From the NCBI RefSeq assembly GCF_028640845.1, contig NC_080539.1:181549459-181613458 (forward strand): 64,000 nucleotides of DNA, in the 5' to 3' direction. The notes under the pieces were generated by a model, which was not told where the DNA came from, searched no databases, and saw only the letters and a program-made list of their open reading frames with translations. The stretch's first letter is position 1, and every line of letters starts with the position of its first letter. The DNA is from Ahaetulla prasina. Lineage: Eukaryota; Chordata; Lepidosauria; Squamata; Colubridae. Positions 1-15,060 of the stretch are shown here, piece by piece. A program made the position numbers and the translations under genes.

Positions 1-368
1 TATAAATATATGAAAATATTAAATTGTATTTAGAGAAATTATGAATGTTTCTAAATCACAATATATTAAAATTAAGCTTGCTTTGATGTTCTAAAACTGA
101 CATGCTGGAAACAGAAAAGTCATAGTGATAAATATGAATGGCTGACTTCATCTAAACAGCAAATTTTAAATCTCTTAATTTATAAAATCTGGAAAGACCC
201 CTTTTTAAACTGAGTTGCAAAGTCAGTATACTTTAAAGTATGTTTACTTTAAAAGTATATTCTACTTTTCAATAAAACTTCCAGAGGAGGTAGAAACTTA
301 TATACCATATAGAAAATACATATTAAAAACATTAGAAGACTCTCAACTAAATGCCTGGAACTAAAAAG

Positions 369-421
369 TTAACCACTGGCAATGTTCACATCTTCAGGAA
401 AGAAATTCCACAGGTAAGGTT
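369..421 (-). CDS. Candidate terminal exon of the PLA2G7-like gene
   Basis: After the HLG exon (phase 1), the expected short C-terminal exon was sought. An AAAAGCAG acceptor above 421 opens 53 bp in the right phase, reading [16 protein letters not shown] then TAA. The Trp/Asn/Glu/Asp pattern loosely resembles the family ending QWDxLIEGDDENLIPG. The polypyrimidine tract is poor and no AATAAA follows on the minus strand, so this remains tentative. Confidence 0.35.
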
Positions 422-3400
422 CTGCTTTTATTTATTTATTTATTATTCATATTTATATACCTTTGACTAGGTAATCTGTAATAAAGGGGTTACTTGGAGG
501 AAAGCCTCTAAATATTTTTCAGTACATAACCAGTTTGATATAAATCATTCAGGTATCAGGGTCCCAAGCCAACTGGTGCACCGTCTACTTGCTTTCTCAT
601 ATGTCTCAGTGCTTAGATAGAATTTACTCTCTAATCTAATCAGTGAATAACTGATATGTAACCTAAGCCTTTTTATATATTAAAAATGCTCATGCTAAAC
701 AAGTGTAAGTACAAACTATATGACTGGTTCTTTAGTTCAGCTTTAAAAAAATACTTTTTATTCTGTGTAGTATTTAAAAGACTCAGATGCTTAGGAGATG
801 AATCTGAATGGTATAGACCAGTGATGGCAAACCTATGACACACATGTCAAAGGTGACACACCACAACATTTGGATGACACACCAGCATTCACTGACACCA
901 ACAGCAACTATTCTCGAAAGCACATCCCATTATCATGTGATTTTCAAAGGTTGCATAGACCAGGGATTACTTTCGGACATCAGGGACCATTATATTCATA
1001 ATTTTAAATCCTCTGGACCACTAATACGAATCAGCGCACCGCTTGCTGAAGCACCCGAACTCCCAGTCCCTGCTTGTTACAGGGGCCATTTTGGGTGAGG
1101 TGCAGCTGCTTTTACTTTGTGTGTGAGTCAGCTGCGTTGTGTTGTGTGTGTGTAAAGTGTGAAAGTTGATTTTTGGTACCTTTGATTTGTGTACTTTGTT
1201 TATTATTTTTATTATTTATTGTTATTGGCCCAATAACCTATTGACCCATTCACCTGACCACCAAGCCACACCTACCAATTAAGCCACAGCCACATAACTG
1301 GTAGGGAAAATATTTAGATTTCATCCCTGCATTAGACCGAACTGTCTTCTCTTTCTCTTTTTCAAGATCAAAGATCTTTGGTGATTTTGTGAGCTTTCTT
1401 TATGGTAGCAAGCTCATGGAAGGTACTGCTGTGATGCCTGAATTTCTATCACACACACAGGGGACTGGAGGCTAAAACATATGAAGAACGGTTGCAGGAA
1501 CTGGGTATGTCTAGTTTAATGAAAAGAAGGACCAGGGGAGACACGATGGCAGTGTTCCAATATCTCAGGAGCTGCCACAAAGAAGAGGGAATCAAGCTAT
1601 TCTCCAAAGCACCTGAGGGCAGGACAAGAAGCAATGAGTGGAGACTAATCAAGGAGAGAAGCAACTTAGAACTAAGGAGAAATTTCCTGACAGAACAATC
1701 AATCAGTGGAACAACTTGCCTCCAGAAGTTGTAAATGCTCCAACACTGGAAGTTTTTAAGAAGAATAACCATTTGTCTGAAGTGGTGTAAGGTTTCCTTC
1801 CTAAGCAAGGGGTTGGACTAGAAGACCTCCAAGGTCCCTTCCAACTCTGTTATTCTACACTCTCTCCCCCCCCCTTTCTTTCTTTCTTCCCCCCCCTCTC
1901 ATCTCTCCACCTCTCTCTTTATCTCCCCTCTCTCTATCTCATCTCTCTCTCCCCCTCTCTTTTTGTCTTTCTCTCATCTCTCTTCCCCTTCTCTTTGTCT
2001 GTCTCTCTCATCTCTCTCTCTCTCCCCCCCTCTCTCTCTGTCTGTCTCATCTTTCTCTCTCATTCTGATTCTCCAGCGCTTTCTGGGTCTTGCAGGTGCT
2101 TCTTCGGCCTTCGATGGTGCTGGATGCATGACCTGCTCTCTGTCCCCCATTGTGAAGCACGCTAAATTTAACAGCTGCAAGAGCAGTGGGCAGACCATGG
2201 AGGCACCAACAGCAGCCGCGGAGAGAAACAGCTGGGCTGGGCCAGTGTCTCAGAACTGAGAGGAAATTGCGTGTCTCCCCGAGAGATTGAGCTGCACAGA
2301 GTACCAACAAAGGCTGGAAGAAATGCCTGCAAGACCCAGCAACAGATGAAGCTTCGCCCCCTGTCTGAAACGTGGAGCGAATCCCCATCCCCCGCCCTTC
2401 CCTACTCAGGCCAGGCAAGGAGTGACTCGGAGGGTGAGGGGCGGGAATAGCCAATGGTGGTTGAGACAACAGGAAACCACAACGGGGAAGAAAGAACCCT
2501 GGGCTGCTGACATCCATTGCTTCGGCCGGCCTGCGCCGCCACTCCTCCTTGCACCATTACCTCGTTCCAGCCAGTGATGGCTGCGCTATTCCTTGCACGT
2601 TGCACCTCCTGCAAAGTTGCAAGTTGCACGTAGCTCCCTCTACGGTGGAGATTTCCAGCCTCACCATGATCTGCCTGGCTGGTCCCATATTCCAGAGCTT
2701 TAGTCACAGGACTGACCATTGGTCATTCTGGAGCAGCTTGGGTGGGCTGCGGACCACCAAAATTTTCTCGTGGACGACCAGTGGTCCATGGACCACTGGT
2801 TGGTGACTTCTGGCATAGACTTATGTGAGAATTGGGGTGCGCGCAGCCTCCATATTCTGAAAGTGGTTTGTGAGAGACATGCTCTTGCACGGCCTCTGGA
2901 GTTTCTGCAAATCATAGAACAGGTTATACTTTTGCAGTGTTTTCAGAGGCCGTAGAAGACCATTCTCTGAAGCCACTTAAACGCCTTGTGCAAGCAAAGT
3001 TGCCTCAGGTAGGCTGCAGGGATCTGTCAACAGAAAGAGAACAGAGTCTAAAGGTAAGTGGAATACAGCAGATCTTGGGGATCACACACACAACTGGACT
3101 GCTTTCTTTCAAAGGAACAAATATGTAAATAATTGTTTCTCTCTTTTTTTTGGTGTGTATATATATGAAAGACGTCTGCAGAGTCAAGTTAGGCATTTTC
3201 TGCATCACTGTTATAAACAGCCCACCTTCCCTTAAGCTCTCAGAGCAGAGATACAGATGCTGTATGACTTCGATTCCCCGTACTCCTCTTTTTGAAGTAT
3301 GGTATTTTCAGTTACACTGACCACCAGGAGGTAGTCAGAGGTAACCAGTTGGAAGTCATGCTAAACCCCATACTTGGGAGTATGACAATTTAGCATTTGC

Positions 3401-4588
3401 AGTTCTCTGGTCTAAGAGCTTAAGGAAAGGTGGACTGTATATATACCATTCTGACAGTCTCTAAACCTCTGAGTATCAGAATCTGCATAGCTTCTAAAGA
3501 TAGCGCACTGTATATAGCAGTCATCTGAAGTGCGAAGGTCTATGAGCTCAATTTCCAGGAAAGGGTTCCAACCCCATAGAAAAACATTTGGCTACCTGTG
3601 TCTCAGGAGTTCCAATAAGGATGAAACGAATCATCTGATGCCCTCAGGTGGTCCAGGTAATTGGACGATACATCACACTTTTGGGATCCTTTGAGTCAGT
3701 TTTTGATTCCTAATGACTGGGCAAGTCTCTGCAGTTTTCTTGCCAAGATTTCAGAAATGGTTTGCCATTGCCCACTTCCCAGGGCTGAGAGAAGGTGACA
3801 GGCTCAAAGTCATTCAGCTGGCTTTGTGCTTAAAAAGTAGGACTCACAGTCTCCTGGTTTTTAGCCTTAACCACTATACCAAATTGTCTTTCTATCTCTC
3901 TTGAGTCTCTCTCTCTCTCTCTTTCTCTCTCTCTCAACTTGTAACATGTTCTATTATATATGCATGTATGTATTATATTTTCAGGTAGCTTTAGTGATCA
4001 AACACTAAAGTTGCATCAAATATTGTAATCCATAGGTGGAAAGATATTGTCTGTAACATATCACCTTATCAGCATGTACTGATGCAGGGTGTTTAAAAAG
4101 TTAAATATAAAAACAATGCATCAACTTACCCAAATGTTTCTGTAAGAAGGCCAGTGAAGCTTTGTTGCTAATATCAATAGCTATTTGTGGATCTATATCT
4201 CCTTTCACATTAAAAATCTTCCCAAGTTCGTTTCCGGTAAGGAATGTAAAGTCGGTAAAACTCTGATGTACTGATCCCCTGAGAACAGCAAAAATGCATA
4301 AGGGTAAGCCAAACAAATAACCAAACAAGTCTGCCTACAAGAGGGTATCTTTACAAACACTGCTGAAACACATGGAACCTAATTAAATATTTTTGGTTTT
4401 GAAGATTTTTGTTTTCTTCTTTATGTGTTATCTTCATGTTCTGTGTCTTTTATTTTTTTCTCCAGCGGTAATAAATTAGAATTGTTTATTATCATTATAC
4501 TAAAAATAAATTCAAAAACCTTTTCTTTGGAGATAAAAGGAATGCAACTACAATTGAAAGATGGAGTAAAACACAGTTCCTGTTGAAC

Positions 4589-4645
<57 letters not shown>

Positions 4646-7284
4646 TTCATATTTTTATACCGCCCTATCTCCCTAGGGACTCAGGGCGGTGTACAGCCAT
4701 ATAAAAACACATAAATATACAAAGTAAAAGTATTCATGTACTTTTACTTTACATTTAGTATACATTTAGTATTCATGTTTGATTATTTAAATGAAATCAT
4801 ATAGATTCTTTTAATTATGTACATAGCAAGGTTACAATAGTTAAGAGCTATCCTACACAATATCTGTATCCTGCATGAGGAGGGGGTTGGACTAGATGAC
4901 CTCCAAGATCCCTTCCAACTCTAGTTACTGTTACAAGACCAGCTCTACATACTTTTTCAACAGCCAAAATCACCCAAATATGAAAAGTGTGTAATTAATG
5001 ATGCTGTTAAATGTGACCAAATAAAGGATATGTTGCCTTGTATTTAACAGAGGATCCAGAGGACATTAATCTATACCGAATACAGAATAGTAAGAGTTGG
5101 AAGGGTTCTTGGAGGTGGTCTAGCCCAACCCCCTGCTCAAATAGGAGACACAGGTATTATAGGTATAGGAGACCCTATACCATTACATACCATTATATCT
5201 ACCTACACTATATTCCTGATCAATAAGAACACAGAAAGAATATTTAGACCTTGAAAGAGGAGTACTATAACAATATTTTCAGGATGGACAATCAGGGAAA
5301 ATTAATCTCAGGAAAAGAATCCCAGGCAGTCTGAGGAAGACCAATGAATTACCTTAACTGTTCAATCTTGGATGATGGGTTATGTAATCCAGGCTCCCTG
5401 TGGGATAACTAAAATTCAGAGGGACGAATAACAATGTTGTGGGATTATCAAATCTTGCTTTTGTCAATATCATCTCTGGGATTTTGTAATATTTTAGTTT
5501 TATGACATTTTTACAATTTAAGTTTTAAAAATAATAATTTGGAACCCCACTTGCAGGTGATATGGGTGCTTATCTCAGTTACATCTGATTAGTTTTAAAT
5601 TATATAAATTTAACTCTATAATTCCATGCCTCTTAACCCTATTCTAAAGAAACTAAAGGTACGATATTTGACACTCACATAATAGTTATCATTTTTCTTT
5701 CTCTGCCTTGGTAGTTAAGTTTCTTCATCTCTAGGATATTTGAAGCCCACTGGTATTTTTCTGAATTAATAAAGAGCAATGGCTGGCGCACTTTGGGATA
5801 TACTTCATCAGATAGGGGAAGCATCCATGCATCAAGAGCAACACCACATCTGTTCAGAAAAAAAAAGTTCTATAACATGTCAGTACCAGTTTGCACATCC
5901 TAAAGCGCACATAGATGCTATACATCACACATCTACATCCATAGAGATATTTTATGTTAATTTTATTAAGTTCCATTAGCAGAAACTTTCTGTAAAACAT
6001 GTTCAATATTAAGAGGCGGTGGGCTCTCCTAAAATAAGTTGTTTAATAAAGATAGAAAAGCAAAAGGAATTTGTCATGGAATACTTTAGGGCTATCCTGT
6101 GTTACAGACCTTTCCATGAACACTGGGCTGTGGATTTCAAGATGAATCCATGGAAAGAGAGTACTATATAAGGTTGACATCATTTACTGGAAATGCTTGG
6201 AACTGGCCAATATAATGCTGTGTAATCATTTTCTTTACTGTGATTTTATATTTATGTTTATTGTTCTATGAGGCAAGCTACCTTGAATCTATAGAATAAG
6301 TAACATATACATCTATTTACTAATCAATCAATCAATCAATTCTACATCTGCAATTCTACTGTGCATTTATATCAGGGGTAAAATGCAGCCAGCTTCCCTA
6401 CCAGCTTGGAAGCACGCACGCCATCATCACATTGTGGTTCTGACCCTCTGCGCATGCGCAGAAGGCTTTGTGCATGTGCAGAGGGTTGAAAACCGGACTT
6501 CCGCTGCCAGCACTATCGGCTCCCTGAACTTCACACCGCCAGTGGATAGACTCAGTTACAGTGGTGATTACTACACCACTGAAGAACCAGGTTATGGACA
6601 GGTCATAATGAAGAAAATAAATCTATGCCATTGGTAAAAACTGACAATGACATGATGGCATACAATCAATCAAGCAATCAATGTAATTCAATTGACATAA
6701 GTTTTCTTCCCTTGATATTATGTATAAGCCCTGACTTCCTTAACCTTTACAAATACAGGTAGTCCTCAACTTACGAACATAATTGTAACTTGTAAGGTTT
6801 TGGTAATGATCTTCAAAGCGCTCCATGGCATAGGGCCGGGTTACTTACGGGACCGTCTGCTGCCACCGAATGCCTCCCACCGGCCCGTGCGCTCTCACAG
6901 GGAGGGACTCCTCAGGATGCCGTCGGCCAGGCAGTGCCGACTGGTGACGTCCAGGGGAAGGGCCTTTTCTGTGGGGGCTCCCACCCTCTGGAACGAGCTT
7001 CCCCCAGGACTTCGTCAACTTCCTGACCTTCGGACCTTCCGCCGCGAGCTTAAGACACATCTATTTATCTGCACAGGACTGGACTAGAGTTTTAAATTTT
7101 AAATGTCTAAATTTTAGATTTGGTTTTAAATTGGGTTTTATTATTTATATGTCTATTTTAAATATTTGGCCTATATAATAAGTTTTTTAGATGAATGTTT
7201 TACTTTGTATATTTATGTTGTTTTTTTATATGGCTGTACACCGCCCTGAGTCCCTGGGGAGATAGGGCGGTATAAAAGTACGAA

Positions 7285-7327
<43 letters not shown>

Positions 7328-10300
7328 CTGGAATTTCCATTGCTGAGCAATATGATCATGAAGAATGATGTTGTGTGACTGGATTGCTTAGCAATGGCAA
7401 TCCCAACAGTCCTATTGCCATTATAACTCCAGATGCTAAATGGAGGGAGTCCAAGATTAGGAGTGTGAGTGTGACACAGGAGGATAGCGAAGGTCCTGGA
7501 AGTCTGGCACAGGTAGAGTTGGGTGGGGTGCTGCAGTGTGAAGATGCCTGTAGATGAGCAAGGGGAATTGAAGCACCCCAACTATTGTAAGTGCAGGTAA
7601 GCTGCCAAATGCCCAACTCTTTATCATGTGACTATTGGGGGAGGGCTCTGAAATGGCCATACCTTTGGGGATGGATTGCTTAAGTGCTGTGGTTCAGGGC
7701 CACCATAACTTCAAACAGTCTGAACAAATAGCCATATCTCAAGGACTATCTGTAAAACATATTACTGCAAAGAAAAACAGCTACTAGGTAAACCTGATGT
7801 AGGGTTTTTTTAAACTAGTTCTTACTTGAATCGTGGATCTTTGCTAAGTGTTTCTATGACTGTGGCAGCACCAAAAGAATGCCCCATTGCTGCTATCTTC
7901 TGTAAGTCAATAGAATTCTGAAAAGAAAATGATAATGAATGATATTCCCTTTTGTTTTCAATCTGATGATTCTATTTTAATTCATTCTATACTGAGGAAC
8001 CTGATTCCTTAGTGCCCTTCAACTGTTTTAAACATCAATCACTACATCTTTTGCCAAAATTAAACTGCTGCAGATGATTAGCATGTCCCAGTTTCTTAAT
8101 CATGTTCAACAAATTCTTTAACACTAACCCTACAGTGTGACACTATTTCTGGATAACGTGCACAGGAATAAAAAGATCACAAACCTTTGTTTTAAATAGT
8201 GATTAACTAACTAACTAACTAACTAACTGGACATGGTGAATAATCTGAACAGCCTTTTTAAAGAGTCTTATGATAAGAGTAAAACACATATAGATTAATA
8301 CCAAAAATTTATTTATTTATTTATTTATTATTCAAATTTGTATACCGCCCTATCTCCTAAAGGACTCAGGGCGGTTCACAGGCATATAAAACATCAATAT
8401 ACAAATTAAAATAATCATTAAAAAACTTATTCTAATGCCCAATTATTAAAAAAGAAATATAAATATTAAAACCAATTTAAAACCCCTATAAATTTAAAAT
8501 CTAAGCCAGTCCTGCACAGATGAATAAATGTGTCTTGAGCTCGCGACGGAAGGTTCGGAGGTCCGGAAGTAGACGGAGTCCTGGGGGGAGTTCGTTCCAG
8601 AGGGCGGGAGCCCCCACAGAGAAGGCCCTTCCCCTGGGCGTTGCCAGACGACACTGCCTAGCTGACGGCACCCTGAGGAGTCCCTCTCTGTGAGAGCGCA
8701 CGGGTCGGTGAGAGGTATCTGGTCGCAGTAGGCGGTCCCGTAGATAACCCGGCCCTATGCCATGGAGCGCTTTGAAGGTGGTCACCAAAACCTTGAGCGC
8801 ACCGGAAGGCCACAGGTAGCCAGTGCAGCCTGCGCAGGATGGGTGTTATCACGGGAGCCACGAGGGCTCCATCTATCACCCGCACAGCCGCATTCTGGAC
8901 TAACTGTAGCCTCCGGATGCCCTTCAAGGAAGCCCCATGTAGAGGCGTTGCAGTAATCCAGGCGAGGCGTCACGAGGCGTGGTGACCGTGCATAGGGCCT
9001 CCCGGTCCAGAAAGGCGCAACTGGCGCACCAGGCGAACCTGGTAGAACGCTCTCCTGGAGCGGCCGTCAAATGATCTTCTAGAGACAGCCGTTCATCCAG
9101 GAGGGCGCTAAGTTGCGCACCCTCTCCATCGGGGCCAATGACTCGCCACCGATGGTCAGCCGCGATTTAGCTGACTGTGCGGGATGCCGGCATCCACCTC
9201 CACTCTGTCTTGGAGGATTGAGCTTGAGCCTGTTTCTCCCCATCCAGACCCGTCGGCCTCCAGACACCGGGACAGCACTTGATAACCGTTGGGGTGGTCC
9301 GGTGTGAAAAGTACAGCTGGGTGTCATCCGCATACAGCTGGTACCTCACACGAACCCACTGATGATCTCACCCAGCGGCTTCATGTAGATGTTGAACAGA
9401 AGGCGAGAGGATCGATCCCCGCGGCACCCCACAAGTGAGGCGCCTCGGGCCGACCTCTGCCCCTGTCAACACCGACTGTGACCGGTCGGAGAGATAGGAG
9501 GAGAACCACCGATAAACGGTGCCTCCCACTCCCAATCCCTCCAACCGCGCAGCAGGATACCATGGTCGATGGTATCGAAAGCCGCTGAGAGGTCTAATAG
9601 GACCAGGGCAGAGGAACAACCCCATCCCTGGCCCTCCAGAGATCATCCACCAACGCGACCAAAGCCGTCTCCGTGCTGTAACCGGGCCGGAAACCGGACT
9701 GGAACGGGTCTAGATAGACAGTTTCATTCAGGTGCAAGGGAAACTGATATGCCACCATATTTCTACAACCTTCGCCGCGGCGGGTTGGAGACCGGACGAT
9801 AATTACCTAAAACAGCCGGGTCCAGGGAAGGCTTCTTGAGGAGGGGCCTCACCACCGCCTCTTTCAAGGCGGCCGGAAAGACACCCTCCACCAAAGAAGC
9901 GCTCGTAATCGCCTGGAGCCAGCCTCGTGTCACCTCCTGCGTGGCCAGCACCAACCAGGAGGGGCACGGGTCCAGTAAACACGTGGTGGCATTCAGCCTC
10001 CCCAACAACCTGTCCATGTCCTCGGGAGCGACAGGGTCAAACTCATCCCATAAAATGTCACCAAGACCACCCTCAGCCGTCTCACCCGTATCACTGCAAT
10101 CTTGGTCCAGACCATCCCGAAGCTGAACGATTTTATCGTATAGATAACCGTTAAACTCCTCAGCACGTCCCTGCAACGGGTCATCCCGCTCCCCCTGGTG
10201 TAGGAGGGAGCGGGTCACCCGAAACAGGGCGGCTGGGCGGTTATCTGCCGATGCAATGAGGGAGGAGGCGTAGCTACGCCTCGCTTCCCTCAATGCCACT

Positions 10301-13300
10301 AGGTAAGCCCTAGTATAGGACTTCACTAGTGTCCGATCAGCTTCTGAACGGCTAGACCTCCAGGAACTCTCTAGGCGTTTTCTCCGGCGCTTCATCCCTC
10401 TCAGCTCCTCGGAGAACCAAGGAGCCGGTTGGGACCTGTGCCGGGTCAGAGGCGGCAAAGGCACGACACAGTCTAAGGCCCCCGCCGCGGCCCATTCCCA
10501 GGCCGCAACAAGTTCCTCAGCCGAACCGTGAGCCAGACCCTCAGGAAATGGCCCAAGCTCTGTCCGGAACCCCTCCGGGTCCATCAGGCGCCTGGGACGG
10601 AACCAACGTGTCGGCTCCGTCTCCCTGCGGTGGTGAATGGCGGTCAGAAAGTCCAGACGAAGAAGAGAGTGATCTGACCATGACAAAGGTTCAGTGACTA
10701 TTTCCTTTAAGTCCAGATCTCTCGACCACTGACCAGAGACAAAAATCAGGTCCAGAGTGCCACCCCCAATGTGAGTAGGGCCATCAACTACTTGGGTCAG
10801 GTCCAAGGCCGTCATGGAAGCCATGAACTCCCGAGCTGCCGTCGATGACGAGCCGGACGATGGCAAGTTAAAGTCCCCCATGACTAATAGTCTGGGGGTC
10901 TCAACTGCCACCCCGGCCAGCACCTCCAGAAGCTCGGGCAGGGCAGCTGTCACGCAGCAAGGAGCCAGGTACGTGATCAGCAAACCCATCTGACACCTAT
11001 GACCCCATCTCACAAAGAGGGATTCGCACCCGGCAATCTGAAGTACAGTGGTCTCCCTCGGCTCTAGACTCTCTCTAATCACAACCGCCACCCCCCCACC
11101 CCTACCCTGAGCCCTCGGCTGATGGAATGCACAGAAACCCGGCGGGCACATCTCAACAAGGGGCACACCCCCTTCCGTGCCCAGCCAGGTTTCCGTAACG
11201 CCTATAAGGTCCGCAGCGCCCCCCTGATATAGATCTGCTGCAAAGAATTACCGTATTTTTCAGAGTATAAGACACACCTTTTTCCCACCTAAAGAGGTGA
11301 AAATTTGGGTGCGTCTTATACACCAAATGTAGCCCCTCCCACCCACTGGCCCCCACCCTTTGGGCTCTGCCTCCCAGCAATTTACCTCCTTGCAGCAAGC
11401 AGCAAGAAGTAACAGCCCATTTCAGCTTCAGCACAGCCTAATTAGCACAAGTTGATTGACCCCAACTCTCAGCTGTTTCAGGCTGCAGGGATTGCCATTG
11501 CCTATTGCTACACGGGCCTTTGCTGCTTGCTGCAAGGAGGTAAATAGCTGGGAGCAGACTTTTTTTCTTGTGCAAATCAAGCTATGATGAAAATGAAAAT
11601 GAAAGTAAAGCAGACTTTTGCTGTTTGCTGCAACAAAAATTGCTGGGAGGCAGATTTCTTTTTCTTGTTTTCTTCACCAAAAAAGGTAGGTGCGTCTTAT
11701 AGTCCGGTACGTCTTATATTCTGAAAAATACAGTATATGAACAGCTGTAAGATCCTGGACTTAGATCTGTGTTCAGGTCTGTCTATGTTCAGGTGACTCT
11801 ACTTCAGGACTGCACTTGAACACAGAATTCATTGGGTGTCTCAGGAGACTCTTGGATAAATTAATTAATAGGTTTTAACATGTAAGAAAGCAGATGGCAT
11901 AGGAAGATTGGTGCCATGTGAGAAGCAGGTTAGTCAATGAAGTGTTGAAGCAAATGCTTTTCATCTAATCAGTCTCTCTTAAGGAAACTCTTAAATGATA
12001 CACTTTGCTTAGAAAGATAAGCAGCATTGCACTTTTTTAAAGAAGGAATAGAAGCATTATTCAGTTATCTCAAAAGAAATACATATTAAAAGGGCAATTA
12101 TTATATTAATAGTCATCAATTTGATTTTCTGGTACCATCAGAACCTTTAGAGAAAGACAAAATCAGATTCATCCAATATCACAATAGTATAAAAACAAAG
12201 GTTTAACTGTTTTACAACAGCATTTCAGCAAAGGAAGTGCCAATCTGAAATACATAATACAACATACCAAATTATGAATTCCCAATTAGCAAAGGGAATC
12301 TTCTACCTCATTTACCTTTAAAAGGTTCCAGTTGAAATTTAAAGGCAAAATGTTCTTAGCGGGAATTCCAGAATTAATTTTAACCAAAAGTTTAAGAGCT
12401 CTAATGCATTCATCTGCCCTTTGCTGTACCTACACGAAGAACAGACAAAAGCCATTTTCAGTGTATGATTTAACAATCTGAAAAAACAAACGCCTGTGTA
12501 TCTATGGCTTCTATCTATGTTATAAAATGTGTGATTAGGATTTTTCTAAGCTAGGGGCTTACCTTTAAAGGGGGCACTAATTAGGCCATAGGTTATTTCA
12601 GGTCTCATTTTGGAATGAAAAATTCCTTGGTCGCCTTATGCTGAGAGAACGTGGAAAATGTGACCATGTTCCTTTCCTTAGATCTTTCCATGCTTTTTTA
12701 ATACCATCAACCTCCGGGATGCGTAAGATTTTGGGTTACATGCCTCTGCTCCTATGCTGATGGTCAATTCCAGAAGCAGATGCTGGGGGATATTTGCTTC
12801 AATCCTTTACTGTTATGCTATACCATTCCTCAAGATTCATGCCATAGTAACTATTGAGTTCTGAGTCATCATCCACTGGATTTTAAAAGTGATAAATTGG
12901 ATGGCACTATCATATCTACTTCAGCTACAGAGTATATGACCAGGCATATTGATTTAAAATATAGGGGTTCCTGAGACTGAATCAGTGATGCTTCTGTAAT
13001 GCACTAGGATTTAGAAGATTTGCATGAATACCTGTTGCCGCCTCAACAACTGTTCATTTTCATCTGATTTTAATTCCCTATAGTACATCCATTCTTTGTC
13101 CAATGCTGGGGGTTTGCTTTTGCTTCCTTTGGCGGGGTTTTTTTTATAGTAATATGTAGCTGAAGAGGACTGGTCTCTAATGGGAAAAAAAAAACACTCT
13201 TATCTGTGCTTTGAGACAGCAACACTTTCCCCCCACAAAGCTCATACAATGACTTATAAATGTTTAAAATAAATGTTGTATTAATAAATATATTAGAACT

Positions 13301-14985
13301 CATTCCTAATTTAGCACCAGAATATAACATTAAAGAAAACTTGGTATGTAAAAGGTTTATTAAGATTAATGTGTACAGATGGCAAAATAATGAGTTTACA
13401 TCTAAAAAAACCTTTTTTACAACCCTGTAATTCCTTAATTTGGAGTACAGGTGAGGGAACTGGATGGAGCTAACTGTTTACTGGCCGGATGTCCTTCCTG
13501 AAACCATTCTGAATTCACATGAGATATGTTTTCTTTGCACTCTAGAGAGAAACATCTGCCGCTACCTGGGATTCAACTCTCAACCTTCCAAGTGGGAGGC
13601 AAACATCTTCACCATTAGGCCACCACCCCACTGAAGTTTACGTCTAAAATGTTGCCGTTTTAATTAATAGACTGACTTAGTAATTGATAAAAGGTGTTGA
13701 GAATTTCTGAATGTGTGAAAGACTATGTTTTGATAGTGTTAAGAGTGAATTTGGGGGGGGGATTTATAATCAATTCTTTATTTTAGGGTTATGATTTGGT
13801 CCTGTAAATAAATGTAATAATTCTAGTTTTGGAGAGCATTCAATTCTTTGCCTAGTGATAATATTTATTTCCACAGGAAAATTAACTGTGATGATAAATA
13901 TTATAATTTGCCCATCATCAGCTGTACGCTGATGATACTCAGCTGTACTTCTCCACCCCAGGCCACCCCAACGAAGCTGTTGAAGTGCTGTCCCAGTGTT
14001 TGGAAGCCGTATGGGTCTGGATGGGGAGGAACAGGCTCAAGCTCAATCCCTCCAAGACGGAGTGGCTGTGGATGCCGGCACCCCGATTCAGTCAGCTACA
14101 GCCGCGGCTGACTGTTGGAGGCGAGTTATTGGCCCCAAAGGATAGGGTGCGCAACTTGGGTGTTCTCCTGGATGAACGGCTGTCGTTTGAAGATCATTTG
14201 ACGGCCGTCTCCAGGAGGGCTTTTCACCAGGTTCGCCTGGTTCGCCAGTTGCGCCCCTTCCTTGATCGGGATGCCTTGTGCACAGTCACTCATGCTCTTG
14301 TCACCTCTCGCTTGGATTATTGCAATGCTCTCTACATGGGGCTCCCCTTGAAGTGCACCCAGAGGCTTCAGTTAGTCCAGAATGCAGCTGCGCGGGTGAT
14401 AGAGGGAGCTCCACGTAGCTCCCATGTAACACCACTCCTGCACAGACTGCACTGGCTGCCTGTGGTCTTTCGGGTGCACTTTAAGGTTCTGGTTACTACC
14501 TTTAAAGCGCTCCACGGCTTAGGGCCTGGGTACTTACGGGACCGCCTACTGTTACCTCATGCCTCCCACCGACCCGTACGCTCACACAGAGAGGGACTTT
14601 TCAGGGTGCCGTCCGCCAAACAATGTCGGCTGGCGGCCCCCAGGGGAAGATCCTTCTCTGTGGGGGCTCCTACCCTCTGGAACGAACTTCCCCCTGGTTT
14701 ATGCCAAATAGCTGACCTTCGGACCTTTCGCTGTGAACTGAAAACGCATTTATTTACTCGCGCGGGGCTGGCTTAAATTTTGTTGTATTTTTAAATTTAT
14801 ATTCCATATTTCTAAATTTTATATGAATTTTAATGGGTTTTTAGAATTTTAAATGTTTTAAAGTTTTCAGCCAATTGTGTAATAAGTTTTTTAATTTTGT
14901 TTTAATTGTATATTGTATTGTTTGTTTTTTACTCTGGCTGTACACCGCCCTGAGTCCTTCGGGAGAAGGGCGGTATAGAAATCTA

Positions 14986-15060
<75 letters not shown>

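Noticed and set aside
1963..2259. Ser/Leu-rich frames near 2 kb
   Set aside because: Translation of a CT-rich simple repeat and its edge; no motif.
13070..13330. 86-codon frame over the exon at 13032-13176
   Set aside because: It is in the wrong frame; the PLA2G7-like frame in this exon is [10 protein letters not shown], set by its splice phases.
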